Numbered from the stretch's first letter, positions 25,292-34,149 are shown. The stretch is DNA of 64,000 bases from Niallia taxi (GCF_004005475.1 NZ_RZTZ01000015.1:36162-100161); one strand, 5' to 3'. Notes: generated by a model from the letters alone, not told the origin. Translations and numbers: made by a program.

Positions 25292-26041
25292 ATGAAATTT
25301 TTAAATCAGGTCGTTATTGTAACTGGAGCAAGTAATGGGATTGGCAGGAGCATTGCAGAGCATTATTTAAAGGAAGGAGCTAAGGTTGTTTTTGCAGATA
25401 TTGATGAAGCTGCCTCAATGGAGATTATTAATGCCTCTAATTATTCAGAAAATGCAGCTTTTATTAAAACAGATGTAAGACAGGAGCAAGATATCATTCA
25501 ATTAATGGAAAAGACGCAGCAGCAGTTTGGGGAAATTGACATATTAATAAATAATGCTGGAAAGGCTCTGTTTAAGTCCATTTATGAACTAACCTTGGAT
25601 GAATGGGAAGATGTCTTACATACAAATTTGCGAAGTGTATTTTTATGTTCACGAGAAGCAGCAAAAATCATGAAACAAAATGAAAATGGTGGCTCTATTG
25701 TAAACATGTCTTCGACAAGGGCATATATGTCTGAACCGAATACAGAAAGCTATAGTGCAAGCAAAGGCGGAATTATGGCCATTACGCATGCATTAGCGAA
25801 TAGCTTGGCCAATGATCAGATTGCTGTTAACAGTATCGCGCCTGGCTGGATTGAAACAAAGCACTATGAAGATTTAAGGGCTATTGATCATGAACAGCAT
25901 TTATCGAAAAGAGTAGGCAAGCCGGCAGATATTGCAAGAGCATGTCTCTTTTTAACAAATAGAGACAACAATTTCATTACAGGCACTAATCTAACAGTAG
26001 ATGGTGGAATGACTGTAAAGATGATTTATGAAGAAGATTAA
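25292..26041 (+). CDS. Classical SDR-family oxidoreductase
   Basis: 249-aa NAD(P)-dependent dehydrogenase. TGASNGIG (residues 11-18) binds cofactor, followed by ADIDEA (acidic residue favours NAD), NNAGKALF, the catalytic Ser of MSSTRAY and YSASKGG. The C-terminus FITGTNLTVDGGM is the usual FabG-type ending. The substrate cannot be assigned. It is probably co-transcribed with the PatB-like aminotransferase 53 bp downstream. AGAAGGAGA is a strong ribosome site. Confidence 0.88.
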   Translation: MKFLNQVVIVTGASNGIGRSIAEHYLKEGAKVVFADIDEAASMEIINASNYSENAAFIKTDVRQEQDIIQLMEKTQQQFGEIDILINNAGKALFKSIYELTLDEWEDVLHTNLRSVFLCSREAAKIMKQNENGGSIVNMSSTRAYMSEPNTESYSASKGGIMAITHALANSLANDQIAVNSIAPGWIETKHYEDLRAIDHEQHLSKRVGKPADIARACLFLTNRDNNFITGTNLTVDGGMTVKMIYEED

Positions 26042-26094
26042 GATGCAGCTTAATCTAATACATATACTGATGATGGGAAAGGAAAGTGGAAGTT

Positions 26095-27282
26095 ATGATA
26101 AATAATTTTGATGAGGTAGTTAATCGGAGGAACACGTATTCAGTCAAATGGGATGGCGGAAAAATGATTAAGGAGATGGGTCTTACGGAAAGATACGACG
26201 AAGACACTATTCCTTTGTTTACAGCGGACATGGATTTGCCTGTGCCAAATGCATTAGTCAAAGCATTGCATAAAACAGTGGACAACAGGATTTACGGCTA
26301 TTCGATTTTTCCTGATGAATACTATGAAGCGATTCAATATTGGTTCAAAAAAAGACATGACTGGGAAATAGAAAGAGACCATATTGTATATAGTCCTGGG
26401 ACAGTGCATGCAATGAATATGGCTATTCGCGCCTTTTCCGAACCAGGTGAAGGTGTCATCATTCAGCGTCCGGTATATCCACCTTTTACTTCGGCTATTG
26501 AAGGAAACGGAAGAACAGTTGTTAATAATCCGCTTCAATGTGATGAAAATGGCTACTATACCATCGACTTTGCAGATTTTGAAAGAAAAGCAAGTGATTC
26601 TAGCACAAAAATGTTCTTATTATGCAATCCTCATAATCCAACAGGAAGAAACTTTCGTAAAGAGGAATTACAAAGATTAGCAGATATTTGTAAAAAGCAT
26701 GATGTTTTAATTATTGCAGATGAGATTCACGGTGATTTAATTAGAAGTAATGAGCAGTTTATCCCAATGGCGAAAATAGCAGATAACGATTTGCTTATCA
26801 CCCTTACAGCTATCAGCAAGACCTTTAATGTAGCAGGTCTCCATTGCACAAATGCGATTATTCCTAACTTAAAGCTTCGTAAACAATTTTTGAAAACAAT
26901 GGGCTATCAAATGGCTTCACCATTTACCATTTCAGCGCTCATTGCCGTGTACCGAGAAGGAGAGGAATGGCTGGAGGATTTAAAAGCATATATTGATGGC
27001 ACAATGGAAATGGTCAAGAAGTTTATCGACAAAAACATGCCGAAAGTGAAGGTAACGATACCTGAAGGAACCTATATTATGTGGATGGATTTTTCTGCGT
27101 ATAATATAACGCCAGAGGAGGTTCATGACAGAATATATAATAGAGCCAACGTCCTGCTCGAAGATGGAAGCATGTTTGGTGAAGAAGGAAAAGCATATCA
27201 GAGAATCTGTATTCCATCACCAAGATCTATTATCCAAACTGCCTTGGAAAGAATGGCAAAGGAATTTGAAGATTTGCAGTAA
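26095..27282 (+). CDS. MalY/PatB-type PLP-dependent C-S lyase/aminotransferase
   Basis: 395-aa fold-type I PLP enzyme, similar along its length to B. subtilis PatB (cystathionine beta-lyase). Segments are NTYSVKWDG, FTADMDLPVP, GYSIFPDEYYEAIQYWFKKR, YSPGTVHAMNMAI, LCNPHNPTGR, IADEIHGDL and the PLP-lysine motif AISKTFNVAGL near residue 241. ATG 26095 follows AAAGGAAAG; the GTG at 26086 overlaps that site. It likely cleaves cystathionine or cysteine conjugates. There is no obvious T-tract terminator, only a 7-bp AAACAAT/ATTGTTT pair downstream. Confidence 0.88.
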   Translation: MINNFDEVVNRRNTYSVKWDGGKMIKEMGLTERYDEDTIPLFTADMDLPVPNALVKALHKTVDNRIYGYSIFPDEYYEAIQYWFKKRHDWEIERDHIVYSPGTVHAMNMAIRAFSEPGEGVIIQRPVYPPFTSAIEGNGRTVVNNPLQCDENGYYTIDFADFERKASDSSTKMFLLCNPHNPTGRNFRKEELQRLADICKKHDVLIIADEIHGDLIRSNEQFIPMAKIADNDLLITLTAISKTFNVAGLHCTNAIIPNLKLRKQFLKTMGYQMASPFTISALIAVYREGEEWLEDLKAYIDGTMEMVKKFIDKNMPKVKVTIPEGTYIMWMDFSAYNITPEEVHDRIYNRANVLLEDGSMFGEEGKAYQRICIPSPRSIIQTALERMAKEFEDLQ

Positions 27283-27377
27283 ACAATATGTCCTTTGAGC
27301 AGTGTGAGTTAATACGCATTGTTTAAGGGGTGTATAAAAAATGAAAAAAGGCAACGCTTTCCGTCTAGTTCAAAGGA

Positions 27378-27406
27378 TTGCAGTTGTCTATTTTTAGGAG
27401 TATAAT
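27378..27406 (+). promoter_or_regulatory. Sigma-A promoter of the TerC gene
   Basis: TTGCAG (27378-27383), 17 bp, perfect TATAAT (27401-27406). The leader to TTG 27452 is only about 40 nt, so the manganese yybP-ykoY riboswitch found before some TerC genes is absent here. Confidence 0.75.
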
Positions 27407-27451
27407 GTTCTCATTATCAATTTTTAATATAATGATATGGGGGCTTTTTGA

Positions 27452-28222
27452 TTGGACATTTTACATCAAATACTTTCTACTTACGCTTCATTCTTTGATG
27501 GAGAGATGTGGGTTAAAGTATTATCAGACCCTGTTTCTTGGGGATTAATTGGTTCACTTGTCATCCTTGAAGGACTTCTTTCAGCAGACAATGCACTAGT
27601 GCTTGCTATCATGGTTAAGCATCTTCCTAAGGACAAGCAAAAAAAAGCACTCACATATGGACTGATTGGAGCGTATTTTTTCCGCTTTTTATTCATCGGA
27701 CTCGGAGTGTATTTAATTAAATTTACTTGGATTAAAGTAATTGGTGCTGCTTATCTTGCTTGGATTGTTATCCAGCATTTCTTCCTTAATAATAAGGACG
27801 AGGAAGCAGGCGGCATAAAAAAAGACAGCTGGACTGTACGTATGTTTGGAGCCTTCTGGGCAACTGTCATTTCTGTTGAATTGTTAGACTTAGCCTTTTC
27901 AGTCGACAGCATTCTTGCATCACTAGCTGTTTCAGATGAAATTTGGATTTTGCTATTGGGTGGTATGCTCGGCATTTTAATGATGAGAACAGTAGCAAAG
28001 CTGTTCCTAGTCTTAATTGATAAGGTGCCTGAACTAGAAAATACAGCATTTGTGCTTATCGGCATTATTGCCTTGAAAATGTTTGCTAGTATTTTTGGCT
28101 TTGAATTGAATCATTACGTTTTCTTTGCGATCTTGATTCTTGCGTTTATCATTACATTTATCATCCACTTCATTAACAAAAACAAAAAATTGTCTGAAGA
28201 AGTGGCCTCAACAAAGGAATAA
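27452..28222 (+). CDS. TerC-family integral membrane protein (YceF/MeeF-like)
   Basis: 256-aa membrane protein very like B. subtilis YceF. It starts MDILHQILSTYASFFDGEMW and has the TerC hallmark SLVILEGLLSADNALVLA and the second acidic motif ISVELLDLAFSVDSI. About seven membrane segments are visible. TerC proteins move metal ions, and the B. subtilis homologues are linked to manganese supply to exported proteins. The start is TTG 27452 after GGGGGC. A bulged terminator follows. Confidence 0.88.
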   Translation: MDILHQILSTYASFFDGEMWVKVLSDPVSWGLIGSLVILEGLLSADNALVLAIMVKHLPKDKQKKALTYGLIGAYFFRFLFIGLGVYLIKFTWIKVIGAAYLAWIVIQHFFLNNKDEEAGGIKKDSWTVRMFGAFWATVISVELLDLAFSVDSILASLAVSDEIWILLLGGMLGILMMRTVAKLFLVLIDKVPELENTAFVLIGIIALKMFASIFGFELNHYVFFAILILAFIITFIIHFINKNKKLSEEVASTKE

Positions 28223-28228
28223 AAGTTT

Positions 28229-28260
28229 GCCCTGTTCTGAATAAGGACAGGCTTTTTTTA
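28229..28260 (+). terminator. Terminator of the TerC gene
   Basis: GCCCTGTTC (28229-28237) pairs with GGACAGGC (28245-28252) with one bulged C, then seven T. Confidence 0.75.
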
Positions 28261-28272
28261 TGTAACAAAGTG

Positions 28273-28812
28273 TCACTTTGTATATTTATTAGCATAGCTT
28301 GATGCAACAAACGAATCCGGTTTTATTTTTGGCTCAATTCCAGTTGATTCAATCCGAGCAACCATCTCATTAACAAACTCACTCGTTCTATTTCTTGAAC
28401 CGCTGCCAATGTCGATATGACCCTCCATGGAAAAAGTGGCTCCATTATAAATGAAGGGAAGAACGATATCAATCATTGTATTTTTTCTGTCCTCTGTAAA
28501 TAATGAGACAACTTCCTCTGTTAATGTTGTCTCATAGGAAATCTTTTCATGCAATGCTAACATCTTTCTTGGAACGATTGTCTTTCTAATACAAGCCCAT
28601 GCTCCTTTGCCTTTATTTTGGATGACAATGCCAGTTATAAAGGTTGTATGCTGCGGGTGAACCTGTGAATCTGTGCCTATCATCAAGCGGTAATTTCCCC
28701 GAGGGTTTCTTGCCATAAAGCTAATAATACGTTGAAATACGACATCAAATGTCATAGAGTTTTCTTGAAGATTTTGAAATGTCCTATCTGCCCAACTTTT
28801 CTCCGCCATCAT
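28273..28812 (-). CDS. YkuK-like RNase H-fold protein (DUF458)
   Basis: 179-aa protein resembling B. subtilis YkuK. The N-terminal part has LMIGTDSQVH, with an Asp where RNase H-like folds place a catalytic acid, followed by FITGIVIQNKGKGAWACIRK. HIDIGSG is near residue 134 and the conserved C-terminus PDSFVASSYANKYTK is present. The function is not established. GAAGGAGGGG lies upstream; the second of two adjacent ATGs (28809) has better spacing, so the first Met may not be used. Confidence 0.82.
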   Translation of the reverse strand: MMAEKSWADRTFQNLQENSMTFDVVFQRIISFMARNPRGNYRLMIGTDSQVHPQHTTFITGIVIQNKGKGAWACIRKTIVPRKMLALHEKISYETTLTEEVVSLFTEDRKNTMIDIVLPFIYNGATFSMEGHIDIGSGSRNRTSEFVNEMVARIESTGIEPKIKPDSFVASSYANKYTK

Positions 28813-29283
28813 AGCCCCTCCTTCAAACGTCTCAACATAAGAAATGAAGTACTGTCTATACCTATTGTATGAACACTCTTAAAAAATAGCACCAAGCAAT
28901 CTGTACTCCTAGTATATGCCTTGCTTATTGTACAGAGTGAGTAAACGCCTAAAATATGTAAAAAAATACGTATTGAAATAGTAACAACCGATTAAAACGA
29001 GAAAATGCTGGGCTTTGAGGTAGTTAAATGGAGGTTTTCCATTACACTAGTTAAATGACTAATGTGCATACATCAACACTATAGTCTATTAACTATAAAT
29101 TTAAATACCAACGTAAAGAATCTAAACATAATCTTTACATTAAACCATGAATGAAGGAACACATACCAAATATAATGAAGAACATATGGGGGTGATTTAT
29201 TATACGTGAAGACAAAACCTATACATATTAATGTACTTGGAGTAAGCACTTTTATTTGGTAAACAATGATAAGGAGTGATGAA
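28813..29283. other. Intergenic region with small palindromes
   Basis: About 470 bp. It contains imperfect palindromes (AATGGA/TCCATT near 29029; TATAGT/ACTATA near 29081), an inverted pair GTAAAGA (29113-29119)/TCTTTAC (29132-29138), and an 18-codon ORF (GTG 29206 to TAA 29262) preceded by GGGGGTG. No convincing promoter hexamers were found. Confidence 0.45.
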
Positions 29284-30267
29284 ATGGATACGAGTTCACA
29301 CATCATCATGGGCTTAGGATTAGCTGCACTCGCTCACATTGATCCCGCTGTCGCTAATTCTGCTGCTTTGTCCCAAGCAGTGTTATTCGGTACAGTAATT
29401 GGTTCAAACGCTCCAGACTTTGACTATATTTATCGCATGAAAGGAAAGGGCAGTTATATCCGCAATCATCGTTCCACATCCCATTCTTTGTTTGCATTAC
29501 CACTTTGGAGTATTGCGGTTTCCGGTATTATTTATGCCTTTTTGCCAGAAGCATCGTTTCTCCATTTATTTTTGTGGACGTTCTTAGCAGTCATTCTTCA
29601 TGTGTTTTTTGATTTATTTAATGTACATGGAACCCAAGTTTCACTTCCATTCACCAAAAAATGGATTGCGTTTGACTCGCTCCCATTAGTAGATCCTACT
29701 ATTCTAGTAGTACATTTATTTGGATTTTCCCTTCTGCCATTTTTTCCAATGGATGAGGTGTTTTTAACTATTTATCTTTTTATTTTCCTGTACCTAGCTG
29801 TTCGAAGCATTTCCACAGTGTTAGTAAAAAGAAATTTGCATCTTCATTTTCAAAACTCTATTCGCATTAAATTGATTCCTCGTATTTCCTTATTTCATTG
29901 GGATGTCATTATCGAAACGAAAGACGATTTTTTATTTGGCGTTTTCGCAAAGGGCAGTCTTACAATTGATCATTCTCTAGTTAAAAAAATTGCATTCCCT
30001 GATTTAGTGTCAGAAAGCAAAAAACATCCACTTGTTTCAGATTTTCTATCAAGTACCCAATACGCCTACCCTTTTGTACTAAAACGTAAAAATGGCTACC
30101 TAGTCTATTGGAAGGATCTTCGATTTCGCACAAATAAGTTCTTTCCTATTCTTACCATCATTGCAGTATCATCCGACCATAAGATGAATGAAGGTTTTAT
30201 CGGCACATTATACTCCTTAAAACAATACAAGCAGGTCATCAAACAATTAAAAAATACGGCATCTTAA
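29284..30267 (+). CDS. YfhP-like membrane-bound metal-dependent hydrolase (DUF457)
   Basis: 327-aa protein with an N-terminal hydrophobic domain of four to five membrane segments carrying a histidine/aspartate-rich putative metal site: SSHIIMGL, GSNAPDFDYIYR, NHRSTSHSL and HVFFDLFNVHG. This is the YfhP/YdjM-type pattern (LexA-regulated YdjM relatives). The C-terminal 130 residues are soluble. AAGGAGTG supports ATG 29284 over the ATG at 29266. The glycosyltransferase-like gene follows 15 bp on, so they form an operon. The substrate is unknown. Confidence 0.82.
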   Translation: MDTSSHIIMGLGLAALAHIDPAVANSAALSQAVLFGTVIGSNAPDFDYIYRMKGKGSYIRNHRSTSHSLFALPLWSIAVSGIIYAFLPEASFLHLFLWTFLAVILHVFFDLFNVHGTQVSLPFTKKWIAFDSLPLVDPTILVVHLFGFSLLPFFPMDEVFLTIYLFIFLYLAVRSISTVLVKRNLHLHFQNSIRIKLIPRISLFHWDVIIETKDDFLFGVFAKGSLTIDHSLVKKIAFPDLVSESKKHPLVSDFLSSTQYAYPFVLKRKNGYLVYWKDLRFRTNKFFPILTIIAVSSDHKMNEGFIGTLYSLKQYKQVIKQLKNTAS

Positions 30268-30282
30268 AGAAGGGCTGAGTTT

Positions 30283-31419
30283 ATGGAAAAGAAATTACTG
30301 ATTATTTCTTCTGATATTACAGGACATGGTCATAAAAGTATTACAGAATCATTATGCGAAAAAGTCCAAACTTATCAAAATGTCGAAATCTTTGTAGTAG
30401 ATGGATTTTCTCTTGGTAAACGATTGCTTTTAAAAATCGGCCAATCCTACGGGCCTATCATCAGAAATTCAGAGCATCTTTGGAAGATGATTTGGAGGTT
30501 ATCTGCATTAAAACCCCACCTAGTTGACAATTTTATCGAATCACTAATTAGGGAAAACTTTCTCAAATTACTAGAGGAAATACAGCCAGATATGATCTTA
30601 TCTGTTCATCCTAACTTTAATGGCTCCATCTTAAATATTTTAGAAAAGCAAAAAATCCAAATCCCATTTTTCACGCTTATTGCAGACCTTGTGAACATTT
30701 TTCCACTTTGGGCAGATAAGAGGGCCCATTACATCATTAGCCCTACATATGAGGCACAAAATAAATGTATTGAATTTGGAATTCCAGATGAGAAAATAAA
30801 GGTTGCGGGCTTTCCAGTACGTTCGCGCTTTTTTCCAAAATGTAATGCGCGCAGGCTTTATAGGGAAGGACAGTCATTAACATGCTTGATTATGAGTGGT
30901 GGTGAAGGTGTAGGCAATATGAAAAAAATAGCAGAAAATCTCTTGGATCATTTCGAGTGCCACGTTAAAATAGTAGCTGGGAAAAATGCAACACTCAAAA
31001 CAAAGCTTGAAATGTCACTGAAATCCAAATATGGCGATCGCGTCGAAATTTATGGGTTTACAAAAAACATTCAAGATTTGATGCTAGCATCTGATATTGC
31101 ATTCACAAGAGGAAGCCCGAATGTTATGTTTGAGGCAATTGCCACAAATACGCCACTTATTATTACAGGTGCGTTACCTGGTCAAGAAGAGGATAATCCA
31201 AGCTTTGCCGAGAACTCTAATTTAGGAGTAGTGTGCAAAAAACCAAAGGAAATAAAAGATACATTAACCAATTTACTCGAAAATAATGGGGCAAAGCTAA
31301 ATGAGATGATAATAAGTCAACGGAATTTTATTAATACAAAGGCTGCGGAGGACATTCTTCAATTTATTTTAGAGGCTGGGGAACCGTATTATGAAGAAGC
31401 AAAGGAAAAGCTTTCCTAA
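30283..31419 (+). CDS. UgtP/MGDG-synthase-like GT28 glycosyltransferase
   Basis: 378-aa GT-B protein resembling diacylglycerol glucosyltransferases. The N-terminal MGDG-synthase-type domain has ISSDITGHGHKSITESL, VHPNFNGSIL and FFTLIADLVNIFPLW. The C-terminal GT28 domain has LIMSGGEGVGNMKKIAENLL, VIVAGKN-like IVAGKNATL, YGFTKNIQDLM, SDIAFTRGSPNVMFEAIA and IITGALPGQEEDN. It could glycosylate a lipid, although 378 aa with a divergent core means the acceptor is uncertain. It is co-transcribed with the membrane hydrolase, which suggests a shared lipid-envelope role. Confidence 0.82.
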   Translation: MEKKLLIISSDITGHGHKSITESLCEKVQTYQNVEIFVVDGFSLGKRLLLKIGQSYGPIIRNSEHLWKMIWRLSALKPHLVDNFIESLIRENFLKLLEEIQPDMILSVHPNFNGSILNILEKQKIQIPFFTLIADLVNIFPLWADKRAHYIISPTYEAQNKCIEFGIPDEKIKVAGFPVRSRFFPKCNARRLYREGQSLTCLIMSGGEGVGNMKKIAENLLDHFECHVKIVAGKNATLKTKLEMSLKSKYGDRVEIYGFTKNIQDLMLASDIAFTRGSPNVMFEAIATNTPLIITGALPGQEEDNPSFAENSNLGVVCKKPKEIKDTLTNLLENNGAKLNEMIISQRNFINTKAAEDILQFILEAGEPYYEEAKEKLS

Positions 31420-31432
31420 ATGAATCTCAAAT

Positions 31433-31480
31433 AGCTAACTTAAAAGGTCGTTGAAGAATTACCTTATAAGTTAGCTTTCT
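31433..31480. terminator. Terminator between convergent genes
   Basis: AGCTAACTTA (31433-31442) is perfectly complementary to TAAGTTAGCT (31468-31477), extended by AAGGT/ACCTT. T-rich on the right and A-rich in the left loop, it can serve both directions. Confidence 0.7.
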
Positions 31481-31495
31481 TATGTTATGTACCTG

Positions 31496-32317
31496 TTAGA
31501 CCATGTGCATCATAATATTTTTAAAGACAAGCTCAGGCTGTTCCTCTGTAATTAAATGGCCGGTTTTTTTATAAGTAATTAACCGTGCATCTGGTAAATC
31601 ACGAACAAGTCGTTTGCCGATCTCCAATGGAACAACTCGATCTTCCTCACCCCAAATTAATAGTGTGGGAACATGAATATCTTGAAGCTGGTTTGGCAAT
31701 AAATCCCCTTCGCGATGACGAAGAAGACGGATTAAAGCTTTATAAAATCCTTTTTCACTCAATGGTTTGCCGAATTCTTCAATCATTTCATCATTGATTA
31801 ATGTTTTGTCAAAAAACACATTATTTAAATGATGTCTAACCCCTTTTTTTTGCACATAATAATAGGCAAGTTTATCAAATAACGGTAAATAGGAAGTGTA
31901 AATAAGCGCTTTTCTCGCCCGCTTTAAGTAACCAGAGCTGCATAATAAAACTAATTTGCTTACTCTCTCAGGAGCGAGTAAAGCCATATTAAGAGCTATT
32001 TGACCTCCCATAGAATGTGCTACAATAGAAAAATTAGCGTATCCAAACTGATTCATACATTCTAGCAATAGCTTCGCGTAGTTTTGAAAGCTATAAATGA
32101 ATGAGGTGGACTTATCACTTTTTCCAAAGCCAGGAAGGTCGATGGCGATGACAGAATAATGCTTCTGCAAAAAAGGGATAACTCGGCGGAATGTATAGGT
32201 TGAGGACGCAAACCCGTGGATAAGAACAATCGGTGGTTTTTCATTTATTAGGTATTCACAATACAAGTTAATACCAGCGACATTAAGATAAGTTTGTTTT
32301 AATTCACAATAGGTCAT
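31496..32317 (-). CDS. Alpha/beta-hydrolase fold protein
   Basis: 273-aa alpha/beta hydrolase. The oxyanion region is PPIVLIHGFASS, the nucleophile elbow AHSMGGQ holds the catalytic Ser, the acid is in LLIWGEEDRVVP and the His in KTGHLITEEQPE. DLPGFGKSDKS is typical of the lactonase/haloperoxidase-like group. ATG 32317 follows AAAGGAG; upstream in-frame codons to 32365 lack a ribosome site. The substrate is unknown. Confidence 0.87.
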   Translation of the reverse strand: MTYCELKQTYLNVAGINLYCEYLINEKPPIVLIHGFASSTYTFRRVIPFLQKHYSVIAIDLPGFGKSDKSTSFIYSFQNYAKLLLECMNQFGYANFSIVAHSMGGQIALNMALLAPERVSKLVLLCSSGYLKRARKALIYTSYLPLFDKLAYYYVQKKGVRHHLNNVFFDKTLINDEMIEEFGKPLSEKGFYKALIRLLRHREGDLLPNQLQDIHVPTLLIWGEEDRVVPLEIGKRLVRDLPDARLITYKKTGHLITEEQPELVFKNIMMHMV

Positions 32318-32494
32318 ACGTTCTCCACTCCTTTTTGAATGAATAATGTTTTTATTATTAAACAATTCGGGCGAGAGGATACAAAAATTTCTTATGAATT
32401 TACTGCGAATTAGTTATACTAACGAAAGGTGAAATTTAAAGTATTAGTAAAATTAAAAATGACGACATTAGCAAAAAAAATGTTGCGAATATAG

Positions 32495-32520
32495 GTTTAA
32501 AAACAGGTAAAATGGTGTAT
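32495..32520 (+). promoter_or_regulatory. Candidate sigma-B promoter of the first STAS gene
   Basis: GTTTAA (32495-32500), 14 bp, GTGTAT (32515-32520) differs by one base from the sigma-B consensus GTTTAA/GGGTAT. The start would be about 55 nt before ATG 32582. Confidence 0.35.
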
Positions 32521-32581
32521 ATATGCAAGGTGAATATACATAAATAGAGAAAAAGAAAATGAGCGTATGAAGGGGATTAAG

Positions 32582-33601
32582 ATGAGCAATAATTCGTCCA
32601 TAAATATTGGTGGTTTAAACTTTGAATGGGAATTAGAAAAAGGCAGATTTATATTTGAACAACAAGATTCCGTCCTTTTTTGGATTTCCAGTGCAATGAG
32701 AACTTTTTTTGATACAATTGAGGAAATTTCCGGTGAGGAGGCATCCACCTTAGTATTTGAAGCTACAGGCTTTAGACAGGGGCTTGTTGTAGGTGAATAC
32801 TTTGATAAGATGAAGGATGTGGATGTGAAGGAAGCAGCTACACTCATAACAGCTACATATGCATCTGCAGGCTGGGGCTTAGCAGATATCCTTGACTTGG
32901 ATTTCACAAACAAAACATTAACAGCACATATAAAAGACAGCTGGGAACATAAAATAAACGTTGAACAAGGCAAGAAAAAAGGCGGTCATTTTTTAGCTGC
33001 ACATTATGCAGGGATTTTCACAAAATTATTCGGTACAAATATTTGGTGTAAGATAGTGCAGGAACAGCTTGAGGGCTATGAATACAGTATCATTGAGTAT
33101 TTCCCTTCCAATATAACTGTATCTGACAATATCCATGAACTGGCGCGAAAGAAAGAATCAGAACAAATATCTCAATTGGAGCAGGTTGTGGAGGAAAAAA
33201 CAAAAGAGCTGAAAGACCTTGTTAAAAGAATCTCCTCTCCAATTATACCAGTCCATGATGACATCGTGATTGTTCCGCTACTTGGCAAGTATGATGAAGA
33301 TCGTTCAGAATTACTTGTAACAAATACACTGAATAATTTGCCTCAATACAAAGCAAGCTATTTAGTTTTAGACTTAACTGGCTTGGACCGAGATATTAGT
33401 CAGCATACAGCAAGTCTTTTAGAAAAAATCGGTTCAGCAGCTAACCTAATTGGCATAAAAACAATTTTAGTTGGAATATCACCAGAACTGAGCATCGTCG
33501 TATCACAGGCACACATTAACTTATCACAATTTGATTGCTTCCAAACATTAAAGCACGGTATTCATTATGCTTTAGGACAGCTTGGCAGAAAAATTATTTA
33601 A
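32582..33601 (+). CDS. RsbR-like STAS-domain protein with V4R-like N-terminal domain, paralogue 1
   Basis: 339-aa cytoplasmic protein. Residues about 1-190 form a sensor-like domain (ISSAMRTFFDTIEEISGEEAS, then FEATGFRQGLVVGEYF and AGWGLADI) that loosely resembles 4-vinyl-reductase domains. A short coiled coil (about 195-220, LARKKESEQISQLEQVVEEK) leads to a STAS domain beginning RISSPIIPVHDDIVIVPLLG. The STAS domain has LVLDLTGLDRD at the position of the RsbR phosphothreonine loop and ILVGISPELS. A role as a signal-input protein of a stressosome or other partner-switching module is inferred. ATG 32582 follows AGGGG. A same-length paralogue is at 44729. Confidence 0.78.
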   Translation: MSNNSSINIGGLNFEWELEKGRFIFEQQDSVLFWISSAMRTFFDTIEEISGEEASTLVFEATGFRQGLVVGEYFDKMKDVDVKEAATLITATYASAGWGLADILDLDFTNKTLTAHIKDSWEHKINVEQGKKKGGHFLAAHYAGIFTKLFGTNIWCKIVQEQLEGYEYSIIEYFPSNITVSDNIHELARKKESEQISQLEQVVEEKTKELKDLVKRISSPIIPVHDDIVIVPLLGKYDEDRSELLVTNTLNNLPQYKASYLVLDLTGLDRDISQHTASLLEKIGSAANLIGIKTILVGISPELSIVVSQAHINLSQFDCFQTLKHGIHYALGQLGRKII

Positions 33602-33608
33602 AAAAGAA

Positions 33609-33640
33609 ACTCCTTATCTCGTCGATAAGGAGTTATTCTT
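33609..33640 (+). terminator. Terminator of the first STAS gene
   Basis: An 11-bp perfect stem AACTCCTTATC (33609-33619)/GATAAGGAGTT (33625-33635) with a 5-nt loop, then ATTCTTT. Confidence 0.8.
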
Positions 33641-33686
33641 TGTGGACAGATGTATAGTAGTTTACATAATATAATTATCTTAAACC

Positions 33687-33992
33687 TCAAAGTGCGTATG
33701 TAATCCAAGTAAGATGGACAGCGAATATACTAACATATAATAGAAGTGGAATAGCTAGTATCATCCTCCAGGTCTTCACATGCTTCGTTTTAAAATTAGC
33801 AGCGAGAATAAACAGGAAAATGGATAAAGCGATTTTACAGCATAAAAACAAATAAGGAGACAGCTCCCAAATGGAACTCATTAACGGATTTGCTTCGCCA
33901 ATCAGCTGGAGCTGCATTCCGATATATGTCAATATTCCATCAGCTAAATTTAAAATGCCAATTGTCCAAAAGAGAATCTTTATTGGAAACAC
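33687..33992 (-). CDS. DUF5658-like small membrane protein
   Basis: About 100-aa protein with three membrane segments (residues 5-25, 45-65, 76-97). LADGILTYIGM and EANPLMSSIW match the DUF5658 pattern as I know it. The function is unknown. The start is unclear: GTG 33992 lies inside the only ribosome-site-like sequence (GAGGTG), and no ATG, GTG or TTG follows at normal spacing. An ATA or ATT codon 6-12 bases downstream would be ideally spaced, or translation starts poorly at GTG. Confidence 0.65.
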   Translation of the reverse strand: MFPIKILFWTIGILNLADGILTYIGMQLQLIGEANPLMSSIWELSPYLFLCCKIALSIFLFILAANFKTKHVKTWRMILAIPLLLYVSIFAVHLTWITYAL

Positions 33993-34115
33993 CTCATATA
34001 TAAGCTTTCGACAGCTTGTTATTTCTACTAATTATCCCAATAAATTGCAATAAATTAAATAGGTCATAACACGCAGATGCTAACTTAATTACTTTGTAGC
34101 AGTTTTGACTGCATT

Positions 34116-34149
34116 ACCGCGCATAATATCTCTTATGTGCGGTTTTTTA
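34116..34149 (+). terminator. Terminator-like hairpin before the recombinase gene
   Basis: ACCGCGCATAA (34116-34126) pairs with TTATGTGCGGT (34133-34143) with one mismatch and is followed by TTTTTT. No plus-strand gene ends nearby, so it may end a small RNA or insulate the recombinase. A -10-like TATAAT follows at 34160-34165. Confidence 0.65.

Noticed and set aside
27341..27397. 18-codon ORF with AAGGGG before the TerC gene, considered as a leader peptide
   Set aside because: A clear sigma-A promoter (27378-27406) overlaps its end, so the TerC transcript starts after it.
27283..27451. Possible yybP-ykoY manganese riboswitch upstream of TerC
   Set aside because: The leader after the promoter is only about 40 nt and none of the conserved blocks are present.
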